From Heloderma charlesbogerti (taxonomy: Eukaryota > Chordata > Lepidosauria > Squamata > Helodermatidae): a stretch of 64,000 nucleotides of DNA. Positions 10,621-23,299 of the stretch are shown here, in pieces. Position numbers and translations under genes: made by a program. Every line of letters starts with the position of its first letter. Positions within the stretch are counted from its first letter, which is position 1. Below the pieces are notes generated by a model. The model saw only the letters and a program-made list of their open reading frames with translations. It was not told the origin of the DNA and did no database searches. Location of the stretch: assembly GCA_026122225.1 (NCBI GenBank), contig JANEZZ010001864.1, forward strand, positions 930,001-994,000, given 5' to 3'.

Positions 10621-13137
10621 ATCTCATTGCTTTGTTAGCCACCTTGATTACTTCTATAGAAAGAGAGCAAATACTGGAATGAATAAATAAAAAAAATGCC
10701 AACATAGCTTTGTTATACAGTGGCTTACATGACTGGCCTGATATGGAGGGAACAATACATTAAGCAGACATAAGGCAAATGATTCTGGGTTGTTTTCCTA
10801 ATGTCACTCTTCCTCCCTCTTGTATTGTTATGGCTTTTAAGCAAGGTTCTTCACTTTGGGTCTGTAGTACAGCATATAAGCCACAGAAATTCAATCTGAC
10901 AGTATATAAACCAATTTACGATTCAGTTTGTTTTCCTTTGTTTGACATAAGTAATTATGGGGTTATCCCAACAGTGAATTTTAATAAGATAACTTAGACG
11001 TTGTATAAAACTAGGAAAAGTATAACTGCCTCTCTTTCCCATGAGAGCCAGTACAGCAGTCCATTGGACAGTTAGTCAGAGAAATATATTGAACCCATAC
11101 CTTGACTCATCTTGTCTCTCCATCTGTAAACAGGAAATTACAGTGTTGTACCGCACAGTGCTGTTGTGTGGATGAACAATGAAGACTTTGTGCAATGAAA
11201 ATGCAGCAGAAATTAAGATTACTATTGCTAATTTATATTAGTTGTGTATTCAAATTAGCATATGTTTTCACATGCTGAACCATCAAACGTTTTAATTAAG
11301 TTCAGGAGAGATCTCTGTATTTATGGATCTCAATCAGTTATTTAAATGTAAAAGTAAATGACATTTCTCAGCTAAACCGTGGGAGTTACATGTGGTACCT
11401 TTTTATAACAGCAAGTGGAAGACCACTGTAAAATGACAGATAAAATAATCACACATTTTAATTTCAAGGGGACCATTATATTTGTTTATTGAGTGAACGT
11501 CAAAACTAATGATGCCCACACATTTTAGTAAAGAGATATGCGGCAATAGTCTTTATGCCGTCCTCACTTGTCATTCCTGTACCTTGATCTAGAAATCACT
11601 TTCCTCCTTTGTGCCACAGTGACTGGTAATCCAACTCTATCAACTCATGATTGGGAATCACTTTTCTAGGAAGCATCCTGGAAATGAACTATAGATAGAT
11701 CAGCATAGCATTCCATTAAAATAGCAATAATTAAAATAGGAATGCAAGAAATCTTTGCCTGCCAACTTGCATACAGTTCAGCTGCCTAAATCCTATTGGA
11801 TTAAATGGCATCCTAATGCTTAATTATGGTTTCAGTTCCATGATGCCTCATTAATTTTCATAGTACTGTATGAGATATAGGAAAAGGTCTCCCCAGCTTT
11901 AGCAGGCTGCAGAAGGGTTGTAGATATCCTCACAGAATGTAGCCTTCATTCCTATTTGATTTATAATGGTTTCTTCATTACCAACAAAAAGATAAGACTG
12001 TTCTGAGTGAAAACACTTCAGTGTAATTGCTCATAAAATCTCTTGTATTGGAAGCATTTTTTTCCTGTTCCAATACAGTGTAATTAACATTTCAGATCCT
12101 ACTTAAGTAGTAGGTTGAGTACTTAATAGTAAGCACTTAAGTATATGGGTACAGAGAAAAGTGCAAATATGATTTAGATGTTCCTTCTACTTTAAATACA
12201 TAAATCCCTTCTACTTTAATTATTGCAAGCCATTTCATTGCAATAACACTGTTTCAGAAGCTTTGGAATGAATGGTGCTATAAACATAGCTACGAATGAA
12301 TAACTACTGGAGGTGTACTGTACTTATTTAGAAAAATACTAATCACTGTAAACGTATATATAGAGACAGGTGAGCCTCTACATTTCAGTTCAGGACAGGC
12401 TCAGCTAAAACAAAGTATTTCTTGCCAAACCAGGAAAAAAATTTTTTTTATTTCCAAGCATCATCATCAAGGATACTGTCAGCAGTTCAATGAGCCTTGT
12501 GTGTCTCCATCCCTCCAATGAGTCCTCACCCCCCCTGAACCTGCTATCCCTTCCATCCTGCAAAGCATACCTGTTAGCAAAGGGGGGGGGGAGACCTCCT
12601 GACATGGCCTCCATGATATTCGAAAAAGGTGCTAATGACAGGATTTCTGGAAATGAAGTTTTGTGGGGTCTCAACTGGTCTAATAATGACCAGGAGCCCT
12701 GGGAAGTGCATTTCCTAGTGATCCTAGCACCCAGATGCTTCTAGACCAGTGGCCCAGGTCTAATAGACCTCTCCATTGCTGCAACAACTGCCACTTACAT
12801 AAGAAATCTAAATGGTAAAGGGGGCAGTTTCAGTGACAGCAGGATGGGAGGGAGGGAGCGAGGGAGCGAGGGATGGTGCCAGGGGAGTCCATGTGGAGGG
12901 AGGAAAGCCATTCTTGGGCCAGGTTTGGAATGGGCTGGGTGGTAGGGTGGACAGAGTCTGTAAACTTGAATTCTAAGTCATTCCATTCTAATTAAGTGTA
13001 GCATGTGCCATAGAAATCAATGGAACGTAACTTCCATGTAATGCATGAATTCCAGACAGCAAAATGCAAATAAATCTGCTTTACTTTCTCAAGATTGGCA
13101 TAGAAATTAATAGGACTGTTGTCCAGGGTAAACTACT
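10621..13137. other. Unique DNA, nothing firmly identified
   Basis: No gene is recognised. A GC-richer patch at 12400-12760 has overlapping open frames on both strands and a run of G at about 12582-12591; it looks like an old repeat I cannot name. At 12848-12880 there is an imperfect 'gggagcga' microrepeat. Words such as 'gaaatcaatggaac' near 13015 are scraps of the foldback families. Confidence 0.4.
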
Positions 13138-13140
13138 TAA

Positions 13141-13227
13141 CAGCCAAATCCTGTCAGTTTTATTCAGAAGTAAGTCTCATTGTTTGATGGGACTTACTTT
13201 CAAGTAAACATGATTTAGACTGGGCTG
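13141..13227. mobile_element. AATCC-type foldback MITE with TAA flanks
   Basis: The ends are 'cagccaaatcctg' and 'gatttagactgggctg', and the core is 'cagaagtaagtctca' with 'gatgggacttac'. TAA stands directly on each side (13138-13140 and 13228-13230), a PIF/Harbinger-type duplication. Confidence 0.65.
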
Positions 13228-13230
13228 TAA

Positions 13231-14295
13231 CTCCAATTCATTTCAATAGAATTTAGGCATGCCTAATTTTCTCTAGATTACACCTTGTGGCCAAAATGTT
13301 ATACATATACAACATTGATTTCAATGAGACTTAGGTAGACAATTTGTTTAGGATCAGGGTATTAGAGTCTCAACTCTGAAGAGTGTAACTGAAATGAGAA
13401 TGAGATCATATGAGTTATAAATTGGCTAGTCTAATGCCACTCCCCAGAGGACTTATTTTTCCATCTCACAAACCCACTACACAGTTTGGCACAAACTAAA
13501 GGCTCAGCTGAAGAGGCTTCTGTTCCAGGACAGAAATAGCAGGGAGAACTGAGTGTCAGGATTGAGATGCATTTGCACAGTTCTTTCAGAGACATTTTTA
13601 CAGCTTTTTGTCTCAGCTACACCTGGCTCTAGCCAGGAATAAATCACCTAATTTTTATAATGCTAAATTAATCTTACTTATAAAAAGCCAAACTTCAGGG
13701 TACCTTTGTGAAGTAAAATAATAATCTTATGGGGATCAGTCTAAGATAGTAAATCAAGACATTATCCAAAGACAATAAAAGGATTTCACAGATGTTAAGG
13801 CCTGCACTGATTTCTTGTAGGCACCTTGTCCATACGAGAGGGACTAAGAAAGGAAAGAACTCAAGGATAACCTTACTCAGAGCAGACACATCTTGGGTGA
13901 TAATTGATTTACTGCCAAATCAGTTATGAATCTCATCAACTATCTTATCTCTTGCCTGTTATCTTACATCTGTGCTTTTAAACAGCTGTACAGTGTACAA
14001 AAAAATCGAATGGAGATGATTTCACACAATGTTCTACCCTGACTAAGCAAGGCAGCAGCTGCTGGAGGAAGCAAAGTAAAATTACCTTTAAAAAGCCCCA
14101 TCGTTGCTGCTGCTGAAGACAAGAATAGGTTCATGTGGGGTGAAGGAAGCTACTTCTTTCTCCACTCTAAAAGCATGGAGGAAGGACAGCGTAAACCAGT
14201 CTTTCAGTTCTCTCCTTTTCCTGCCATTTGTTCAATAGAGAATAGTTCTTTTCTTCAGAATCACAAAGCAGGAATTAGGGCATTTATATGTCTGT
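13231..14295. other. Unique DNA, nothing identified
   Basis: There is no recognisable exon or repeat apart from scattered short foldback-family words near 13230-13345. Confidence 0.4.
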
Positions 14296-14296
14296 G

Positions 14297-14385
14297 CACT
14301 CTCTCTCTCTTTCTCTCTCTCTCTTTCTCTCTCTCTCTCTCCCTCTCCCTCTCTCTCTCACGCACGCACACATACACACACTCCA
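14297..14385. repeat. (CT)n microsatellite
   Basis: A run of CT dinucleotides of about 60 bases, interrupted by 'ttt' and 'ccc' units, is followed by a short CA-rich tail. It accounts for the Ser/Leu-rich and Arg/Glu-rich open frames on the two strands here. Confidence 0.95.
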
Positions 14386-16418
14386 TAAACATTTTATTAA
14401 ATTTCTTTATTAAGAAGGCAATATGTAAACCAATCACTAGAATCAGTACACTGCTTGAAAATGTAGAACATTTGCCCTTTATTAGACACTTCCACACCAC
14501 CATCACACCGAAATTAGTCATTTCTTATTTGTTCTCACAGCACTGTTAAAAATAATAAAGGAACAACAAAACCCTGCTACGAGCACAGATTTAAACCAAA
14601 ATTAGAAAATAAGTGAGCAACATCAAGAAAAATGCAACGTATAATCCACTGGGAAGTTTGTCAGATATGATGATGATTGGCATTTGTCCAAATACACCAA
14701 AAATATGTGTAAGTAAAATAATAATTAGGCCTTGTTTTCACAATTGAATAGATTACCTCTAATTTGCAAGAACATGGAAGCATTTTGAAAGGTAACTATT
14801 AGCTAGGAAGGTCCTGTGTTTACATAATCATACTTATTCAACTTCTTAAATTAATTTCAACAAGAGAAATTGAAACCCATTTTGTTTATGAGGCAGCGCT
14901 GTGACAGTACCTTTTTCAAGGGCAATTGCTTTCAAGGGCACACATTAATGAATATGGTACAGTATCCACCATGTTTATAACACATTCAAGTGCTTTGCAT
15001 CTGTGCATAGTGTTGTAATTATGGGAAAAGAAGGAGGAGTTTGAAAGGTCACACGTGTTTTAGCATTTGTGTCCATAGTGTGAGAAGATATCATAAACTG
15101 CAGTATAGTGCTGCAATTGCAGGGAGAATCGGGAGGCTATGTTGCCATTTCCGGTTGCTTGTTTGAAAAGTCTGGTAACTACATGCACACCTTCACAACT
15201 GTGCATGAATGCAAGTTTTAAAATATGTTATGTTATTCATAACTATGCAGCTGTATAGATGCACAGTGAAAAATAGTCTTAAAAAACATGGATTTCCTGC
15301 CTGTAAATCCCTCCCCTTTCCCAATACCTGAGGTCAGCCCAGACCAGAGGGCTTGGCTTCCTAGCAACCTTGAACCCTGGAACCTCTTCTTTGGAGGCCC
15401 CAACCCTGCTGGGAAAAGGATTGCAGTTCTTTGCTTTTCCTTTTATTCCCATCCCACTCTTTCTTTCTTTCTTTCTTTCTTTCTTTTCTCATTGTGCTCT
15501 TCCATGGTGCTTGAAGGAGATACAGTAGCCCCAGCCTTTTTAAAAAAGAGCTTTTGGAGATCCCCTTGCCTTGTAATAAATGTATAGGTGCTGAACATGC
15601 AGCTATAAATCCTTGTACCTTCATAAGACAATCTGGTCTAAAAGATTACTGCATTTTTGGCTTTATTGTGTCTTTATGGTTGACCACTTCCCCTTAATTA
15701 AAAAGATTATCGCATATATTTCCAAAGCATCACAAGTCCACATGGGCTTTATTTCAGACATTTTAACTATACTGCCCCTTATTTTTCACATTTTGATCTG
15801 GCAGTGTTAGCAGACTTTTCACTGGCCTCATAGGTATGACATTTTCCTTACATGTTGATTTTCAGTCTACCCAGCCTCCTACTTTCTTATCCTGTCATTT
15901 GCCAAGTAAGGTGGGTTTAGACTTTTTATACCAGTCTATACACCTCTTAAATACTTATTTTGGAAGGCTTGTAATTGTCTGTGCCTATGTACTTATTGAA
16001 CTTGCTGTCTGCTTAACAGGCAAGAAGCAGTAAATGTAAAGAAATATCTGAAAGGACATGCTGTTGAAATAATGTTTTTATTCACCTCAGTATATTAAAT
16101 AATTGAAAAGCTAGAAAGAGCTGGCAGAAAAATGGAGGAGCAGTGGAAAATGAGCAAGTAGCCTAAATATTCAGGTTGTTATAGATGGAAAGGATCTCTG
16201 CCAGGTTTACAAAGCACTTCACTCGTGCCATGCCATTTACTCAGTTCCTTACTTGATGATCCAGAAACCAGTAAAGCTGAAGCACTGGAAATGAAATTCA
16301 CTATTGTCCCATTCTGCAACTGAAGCAGGACTTAGGATTCATAACTAGGATCTCAGGGGTAACATTGTACGTTTCCTGTCCCTGTAGGCCTTTACATACT
16401 GGTAGGGCTACCAGCAGC
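14386..16418. other. Unique DNA with one microsatellite
   Basis: The only feature seen is a (CTTT)n tract, listed separately. No exon or transposon is recognised. Confidence 0.4.
15457..15487. repeat. (CTTT)n microsatellite
   Basis: About seven tandem CTTT units. Confidence 0.95.
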
Positions 16419-16538
16419 CCCTGGTACCATAGCCTGGTTCCTAAGAGCTAGCAGTGCTGTCACAATGTTGTTGCAACACCCTGGTACCATAGCCTGGTTC
16501 CTAAGAGCTAGCAGTGCTGTCACAATGTTGTTGCAACA
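16419..16538. repeat. Perfect 60-bp tandem duplication
   Basis: Two head-to-tail copies of a 60-base unit (16419-16478 and 16479-16538) are identical at every position; the unit starts 'ccctggtaccatagcctggt'. Perfect identity in non-coding DNA points to a recent event, or to an assembly artefact. Read on the minus strand, both copies stay open and give a repeated peptide, but there is no other sign of coding. Confidence 0.95.
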
Positions 16539-16634
16539 CTTTCCCATACTCGGGCTGAGTAGCCCAGCCCTATCCTCTTCTTTAGCTGCCGTGATGCAAA
16601 TACAGGCTTGTTGCATCACAAAAGCTGAAGCAGC

Positions 16635-17469
16635 TAGGGATGTACGAAAGTCCCTTACCTTTTATGAAATTTGATTCACGGTGGGGGGAGGCGCTTTGTC
16701 CCTCCCCCTGAAATTCTGGCCGGGGGGAGGCGCCCCATCCCTCCCGCCGCAAATCCCGGCCGGCCGGGTCTGCAAATGGCGGCGGCCATAGCTGCCGCCG
16801 TTTGCGTCCCTGCAGTCAGCTGTGATAGGCTACTTAAATGTTTACGTAGCCTATCATGGCTGAGTTGAAAAAAAACCCCCAAAAACGCCCGTATGCAAAC
16901 GGCGGCGCCCATGGGCGCCGCCATTTGCGTTCCTTATTTTGGCACGTCTAGTCTACGTAAACATTTACATAGACTACGGCGAAAATAAGGGGAACGCAAA
17001 TAGCGTAGACGCTATGCTATTTGCGTTCCCCTTATTTTCGCCGTAGTCTACGTAAAAGTTTGCGTAGACTAGACGTGCCAAAATAAGGAAGGCAAATCGG
17101 TGCCCATGGGCGCTGCCATTTGCATATGCACTTTTTTTTGGTTTTTTTTTAACTCAGCCTTGATAGGCTATGTAAACATTTACATAGCCTATCACGGTAT
17201 TTTTTTAAAATCTAGCCGTGATAGGCTATGTAAATCTTTACGTAGCCTATCACGGTTGTTGTTTTTTTTTTTAAACTTGGAAATTGTGGCGGCAGCGGCC
17301 GGTCGGAAGATCGGCTGCCGCCGCCGCTGCCAGGGAGATTCGCCCAAGGTAAGTCTCGTCCCGGGGGGGGGCAGGGGGAGTCAGACCGTTTCGCCACCGA
17401 TTTCTGGCGGCCAAATGCGCTGGCATTCGGCCTCCCTGAGATTTGTGGCGAAATTCTCTGACATCCCTA
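16635..17469. mobile_element. 835-bp nested-palindrome hAT element
   Basis: The ends are TAGGGATGT and ACATCCCTA, and perfect 8-bp repeats, GAAGCAGC, flank it (16627-16634 and 17470-17477), as in hAT transposition. The interior is a giant foldback centred near 17010. The inner arms 16930-17004 and 17016-17090 are nearly perfect. Outer pairing continues with imperfections to about 16818 and 17200, through 'gcccatgggcgc' blocks and paired hairpins containing 'gataggcta' and 'tagcctatc'. A further hairpin stands at about 17213-17258, and GC-rich palindromic blocks lie at 16740-16800 and 17285-17335. CpG density is far above the surroundings. It encodes no transposase. Confidence 0.85.
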
Positions 17470-17477
17470 GAAGCAGC

Positions 17478-18449
17478 GTCCTTCATGTCCTCACTAAGTA
17501 TGGTGGAACTCAAAGGCAGTCACAACGTATAGGTATTCCTTTCTGGTTAGTCTTCTGTGAATCAACAGTGTTACGACAGAATCAGCTATACGCTCAGTTG
17601 GTAGGCCTTATCCTCTCCCTTGGTTAACTGGAGTGCTAAAAATGGATGCTTGTGCCCCAACAGCAGCATGTCCCAGCTGAATTCAGCAGGGATATCAGCA
17701 TAGCATTTTGGTTCCCAAAAGACTACCCAGAGTCGGAAAGGAATACAGATGAAAAATGCTGCGTCTATCTTAGAATCCTCCTAATCCATGTACATCAGTT
17801 ATTGGTGGAATTTAGTTAACTATTTTTGTAGATGTGATGCAGAACTATATTTTTTGCATAAACAGAGCTAGCATATACATTTCAAGTGACCAGTTTTGCA
17901 GATCATTCTGGAGAAGCCACACTTTAAAACACAATTAATCTGGATCAAAGATTATTTCACTGACTGGATTTCATTGCCTGGTCCAACCAACAATTTCACA
18001 TATACCGGAAGCCCACAGTTGCCAAACACTGTAGGCCTGGCCATTGCTCCTGCAAACTCTTTGGTTTTTTTCAAGTAATACAACTAGCAGAATAGTTATT
18101 CTGTTCTCCTTGGAATTCTGTAATAATAAGATACTACTACTATGCCTGTGCAGATTTTCTTCACTCTTGTTATTTATATGCATGGAATGTGATGCTCCCT
18201 TTTAATAGGCCTTTGCCCATTTAACGCCTCAAAACAGCTGACAGTTCTGCTCTTCACTTTCTGTAGTCTAAATTTGATCAGCTATGGTGTACAATTTATC
18301 TTGACTCTCTAAGAGATTTCATATTAATTTTAATGCTTTATTGCTGCTATGTAATATTCCCTACTTTCTAGTTCTTTTAAGTATATGAACTATTTGTTAT
18401 GCCATATTCAAAAGATTCTAGCCAACAATAAAGAACCGTTCTTGCATCC
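17478..18449. other. Unique DNA, nothing identified
   Basis: No exon or known repeat is seen between the hAT element and the Harbinger-like element. Confidence 0.4.
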
Positions 18450-18452
18450 TGA

Positions 18453-18757
18453 GGGCATCTCTACACCAGCCTAAAATCCTGCATTTAAAACGGGGCTTTC
18501 TGCTTCTGTTTTAAATGCAGGATCACAACTGATTCCCTTTACACGTGCTTCCTTTCCCCCCCTCCCTTCTCCCCCCTCCCCGTAACTGAGTCTTCCATCA
18601 TCTGTCATTGATCTCGCTCTGCTTCTTGCGGCTTTAACTCTTTTGACGGAGGGAACTGCACACAATGGGGTAATTTGATAGCTCATGTAAAGAGCCCACA
18701 ATCTTCCGTGAGGGAGCAATCTCAATCGCAGGATAAAAGTCCGAAGTGAAGGAGCCC
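18453..18757 (-). mobile_element. Harbinger-like non-autonomous element
   Basis: The ends are GGGCATCTCTACACCAG and, inverted, GGGCTCCTTCACTTCGG, with TGA on both sides (18450-18452 and 18758-18760), a 3-bp duplication typical in length for PIF/Harbinger. Near the left end 'cctgcatttaaaac' and 'gttttaaatgcagg' form a hairpin. A second copy lies inverted at 45028-45392 and shares 'cctgcgattgagattgctcc' and 'gggctctttacatga'. It is non-coding. Confidence 0.7.
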
Positions 18758-20411
18758 TGAGACTTATCAGAACACCTAGCAGTTTCCTTATCTCCTGAGA
18801 GGATCACAAGGTGATTTGTTGTTGTTATTGATGGTGTTACAAGTTCAACTTCAAGAGATCTAAAGCCAAGGGATCTTAACCAGGGGTAGATCTACCCTGG
18901 GTACCTTTCCATTATCGGGGCATCACTCTGCTGCTATATTTCACTCATGCAATTGTTAATCATAGGGCACATTGTAGGAGCCAACATGTGGTATGTGATT
19001 TTTATTTGTTTTACACAACTGCATGCCATACTCAAAGAGTCGTATGGTGTCAATTGCATGAGAAATGGGTGGAGTAAGCTTGGCCATGTGTGAGGGTTCT
19101 CGTCTTCAAAGTTGCTCGATGCAGTGCCACATATACCCATGGAGGACTCTGTTTTCATGTGTGTGTTTTTAAGGTGTTGCACATGTGCCGGTACGCAGCA
19201 GCAGAGATGTGAAGCGGCCATTACAGGTTAAAAAATAGACTGAGGGAAAGAAAAATGTTCAATGCCACTACAATGTGAAATGGAGGACACATCACTTCCT
19301 CTCTGCAGAACACCCCCAGGGTCACTCTCCTTTCTCCACACACTGTTGGCCACTCCCAGCTGGAAATTTACAATACCAAGGTAGCACACACTTGAATACA
19401 TACCAGAATAAACCTGCAAGAAGATAAAAATGTTATAAAATTAGTGTCAAGTAATCAAGAATATAATGGTAGAAACAGATAAGAATATCATGTTGAAGTG
19501 TGTGCCGTGTATTACGCAAGTGAGTCAAGCATCACAATGATGAAATAAACTGCTTGTGTAGATCCGCCCTGATTTTTCAGCGTTTGGGATCTGCCCTGAT
19601 TTTTCAGCATTTGGGATGATACATTTTTATAAAATTCTGAACAGTACGAAAATTACTGTGTAAATGCAAAGAGTGAGAATGGCTGGATTTCAGAAATGCA
19701 GAAGATCACCTTTATTATGAGCTCCCTATACTGTGGTTAGAACACAGCCTATATATTCCATGATTTGTGTGTGTGTGTGCATGATGTCCACATAACCAAT
19801 AAATCTGTCATCACTGACTGGCCTCCATTTCCTTGGAAATAAACAAATCACTATTAGACTCTTTGAAGCAGCAGACGGCCAGGAAATACAAAAGTCACTT
19901 TTGCTTCATCTATTGAGATAAAATAGTCAGTAAGTGGAAATGAGCTGCAGCTGAAGGAGTCTCAGTGTTCTCACACCTGCTGGAAAGTACAGTAGATTTC
20001 CACACAGCAGGAATTCAAGCAGACCTCAGATCATTGCACTTGGTGAAAGTGAAGTTGCCTAGCCAAAAGAATGAGTTGTAGGGCTTTCAAAATGACTAAA
20101 ATAAAGCCAGTTCCATAGGAAATGTGAAAATGGAAAGCAATCCAAAAGGAAACCCAGTTAGGCCTGTCACTTCTATTCAGTTAGTTGCTGCTTTCTGTGA
20201 ACTGTATTTGAGCCACCAAATATATTTCTATGCCACCCATATTAGAACAGTACACAGTTCTCTCTGCATAATAATAATAGCATGGGGGCAATTTCCTAGG
20301 TGCCTTCACATAGGGGCTGCCATGCAAGCGTGGGTGTGCTGCTGCCTGCAGCGCTCCAGCCACTTCCACTTTTAATCAACCACCTACTATTGGCCTTTTC
20401 ATAGGCTGCTG
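18758..20411. other. Unique DNA with minor repeats
   Basis: A short palindrome at about 18882-18902 ('ccaggggtagatctaccctg') looks like an hAT end. A 27-bp tandem is listed separately, and a short GT run lies at about 19768-19780. No exon is recognised. Confidence 0.4.
19561..19614. repeat. 27-bp tandem duplication
   Basis: Two adjacent units (19561-19587 and 19588-19614) share 'gccctgatttttcagc' and differ at two positions. Confidence 0.85.
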
Positions 20412-20522
20412 AGTCTGACATGTGAACCTGAAGCACTGGGTTGTTTAAGAGCTAAACAAGCCATCAGTTAACCCATGTTTTGACATTTAACTCATGGGTT
20501 AGCATTACATGTGAACCAGGAT
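20412..20522. mobile_element. Fragment of GCCTGGTTTGCATGT-type element
   Basis: It ends with 'gcattacatgtgaaccagg', the inverted form of the family terminus. Inside it has 'actgggttgttta' and the inverted pair 'taacccatg' and 'catgggtta'. The left terminus is not clear. Confidence 0.4.
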
Positions 20523-21050
20523 AGATTCACTTTCTCTTTTACCAGACATCTGCTGCAGTTAAAATACTTCATTTATCTCCATTGTCATTGGTTATTATCA
20601 CATTGCACACAGGTTTTCTGTATAGTTAATTAATTCAGTAGTGCCAGTTTTGGTTAAACCGTACCATCATTGGGATTATATACAATGGTGTCCTTCCAAC
20701 TGCAGAATAGACGTTGCTAGTGGATTAAATTTTGCTTCCCTTCTGCAACCCGCCCCCCACTTCTGCTTGAGAAGTTTGGGAGATCCTCTGGAGAAGATTT
20801 AGGGGGCATGCATGGGAAAGTAGGGGAATGGGAACTCTCATTGCATGAGAGGATGTCTGCTTGTGCAATGTTGGATTTAGCCCATTTACTCAATGAAAAT
20901 GGGTTGCAAATGGTGCAATAAGTATCCTGTAATTTTTTAAAGCCCCCTATCCCACCATGCAAGGGTCCCAATCCAAATTAGAACACCTGTGCTTACTCTA
21001 GGGTAAAAAAGACGGAGCTGCTAGTTACATCTTTCAAGTAATGTGTGTTT
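20523..21050. other. Unique DNA, nothing identified
   Basis: No exon or diagnostic repeat is recognised. The GC-richer patch 20740-20900 may be an old unnamed repeat. Confidence 0.35.
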
Positions 21051-21308
21051 TGACCCTTATAGTGCAACCATATGCCTGTATATTCAGAAGTGAGTCCTAT
21101 TATTAAAGCCAAACTATGTACTTATAAAAACTGCAGATGGCAAGCACCATCTTAAAAGAGGTATTTCCACTTTTTTCTCTCTTAGGAGGGAAAGTCTCTT
21201 CTAAATTTATGCCTACTCCTATAAAAGACATATGCTGTTTATTTGCTTCTGAAGTAGTATTTTTGCCTCTAGGCAAATGGATAAACGTAGCCAGTAGATT
21301 AATTGATA

Positions 21309-21392
21309 GTGCAACTAGTGTGTCTAGTCAGAAGTAAATCCAATTGAGTTCAAGGGGACACACTCCCAGGTACGTAATTATAGGATCACATC
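21309..21392. mobile_element. AATCC-type foldback MITE
   Basis: The order is 'gtgcaactag', 'gtcagaagtaaatccaattg', 'acactcccaggta', 'ttataggatcac', which is the family architecture with several substitutions. A half copy precedes it at about 21062-21112 ('gtgcaaccatatgcc', 'cagaagtgagtccta'). Confidence 0.55.
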
Positions 21393-21439
21393 CTACAACT
21401 CAAGTGATTAATTGACCAACATTCCTTTAATTGGATTGC

Positions 21440-22994
21440 AGCCCTAACAGGGGGTAGAGGAGGAAGTCTTTAGTCCTTGGGGTTGTTCAATTAGAATTTA
21501 AAAAGTTTAGGGAAGACAGTGCTTTCTGAAATCTCAGAAGCCACAGGGGGAGCTGAACAGGACTTCCACTGGCCAGACTGGGTATTCTGTGCACTGCAGT
21601 AGTTCTTTACTCCCTGGAGGATTTTGCAGACTAGGTTTTTCAAAGGAAGCAAATAAACAGAAATGTGTTTAACTGGCTTAATTTGTTTAGGTTGCAGAAT
21701 TAATGTTCTTGGCCTAGAATTATGGTTACCTTCATGCAGAAGTTTATTTTTTTAATCCAGAGAATACACAGCCCAGCCTTGCTAATAATCTCATAAATGT
21801 GTGGCAGTGATCCATGACAAAAGACAAGATACAACACCATTGACTTAGTGGTGATACATCATCAGATACATGCAATACTAAAACAGAAAAATAATTAGAA
21901 GGATCTTTTTCTTCCCAGATGTATGCGAAGTCTGCACAGCTGTAGAGGGTAAACAGCAGGGAATGTTGAAAATTGCTTGTTGACAATTTAACCAGTCAGC
22001 ATAGTATCTAGTTCTTTAGTGAAATATGTGCCAGATTACAGGCACATGAGCAAAAGTCCAGGACATCTGAGCTTGTATTTTGATGGATGCATTTCTAGCC
22101 ATCTGTAGAGCCTTGTAAAAATTCAGAAACTAGGGTTTGTAATGCCCAGGAGGTAGGACCTCTGTTCACTTTAGAGCTCTCCTCTGCACACTGTACTCTG
22201 CACAGTACTGGGAATGCACAGTCCTTCTTTTGCAATCTCTTTCATTCTGCTACTTTGATATAAGCCTTACTCCTTGGTTTGGTCTCTATGATCTGATTAA
22301 AAAGTTAGTAACAACCTAGAGTAGTCAACAGAAATGAATTTAGAAAATAAAGCAAATGCATCCAGATGTTCCTGTTTAGTAGAATTTGTCCTTAAACTGA
22401 AGTCCACTGGGTGGAGCATAGCCATATATCACTAAAGCTAGTGTTCCTAGTTTCAGCCACTTTTATTTGCACAGCTATCTCTGCTTACATGACTTTGCAG
22501 CTTTCCTTTTGTAAGCAATTTATTTAACTCCTTAAGCACAGAGGGGCCTGGCAACTAGTGGTTGTTTTTGTGGGTTCATCAAATATTCTATCCCTTCTAC
22601 TTAGATCGATTGGTTAGGCCCTGGCAAATCTCCAGAAAGAAAGATAGATAATTAATGCCTTGTTAGATGAGAAAATAAAATGTTGGGTACTCTTTGGGAG
22701 GGCGCGTGGGGATAAACATTCCAGAGTGCATTCGATGCAACGTGGGATGCACTGGTCCAGAAGACATTCCAAATGTTTATGTAAAAATGATTTAATAGTA
22801 AGATTATATAAACCTATAAGAAGTTCCGCAAGCTCATGGAATATTAGGGCAAAACTAGACTTGAGGGCAGCAAAGCCATTTGGTTCAACCTAGTTCTGTC
22901 CAAACATGTATGAAGAGGAAGTGTGGGCAGAAGATGGGAAAGAAGTTAGGGGAATACTATACATTTACCCATGTATGGCAATTTATTACCTACA
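21440..22994. other. Unique DNA, nothing identified
   Basis: There is no recognisable exon, LINE, SINE or foldback. Confidence 0.4.
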
Positions 22995-23299
22995 TTGGGG
23001 TGGGCAACACACAGGTCGCATGCAGCCCTTGCAGGCCTCCAGTGCACTCTCTCCCCACTGACCACTACTGCTGTCACACCACCAAAATTCACAGCAGCAT
23101 CAGCAATAACAACAACAACAACAATTGTGGTTGTCTGCCAAATGTTGGTGGCTAACCACTGTGAAAGGCTAAAACAGCCAAATTTAGTTTATTTTAGCTG
23201 TCCATGGTAGTTTGTCACCGAAAATGGCAGCAAATCTAATTTTTGCCATTGGCAAATTTGGCGGCATGGCAGCAGTAGGAGTGGCCCCCAGGCCCCTAG
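22995..23299. mobile_element. hAT-like element, GGGGTGGGCAAC start
   Basis: The start 'ggggtgggcaacacacaggt' followed by 'cgcatgcagccc' is the typical left end of a widespread hAT MITE type. The right limit, near 'cccccaggcccctag', is an estimate. A (CAA)n run lies inside at 23107-23123. Confidence 0.45.

Noticed and set aside
14133..14549. 138-codon plus-strand frame, Leu/Ser-rich
   Set aside because: Its middle is only the CT microsatellite translated, and the ends show no domain. The opposite strand gives an Arg/Glu run for the same reason.
16676..17627. GC-rich open frames as a first exon with CpG island
   Set aside because: The GC-rich block is bounded exactly by transposon ends and an 8-bp duplication, and the frames are translated palindromes.
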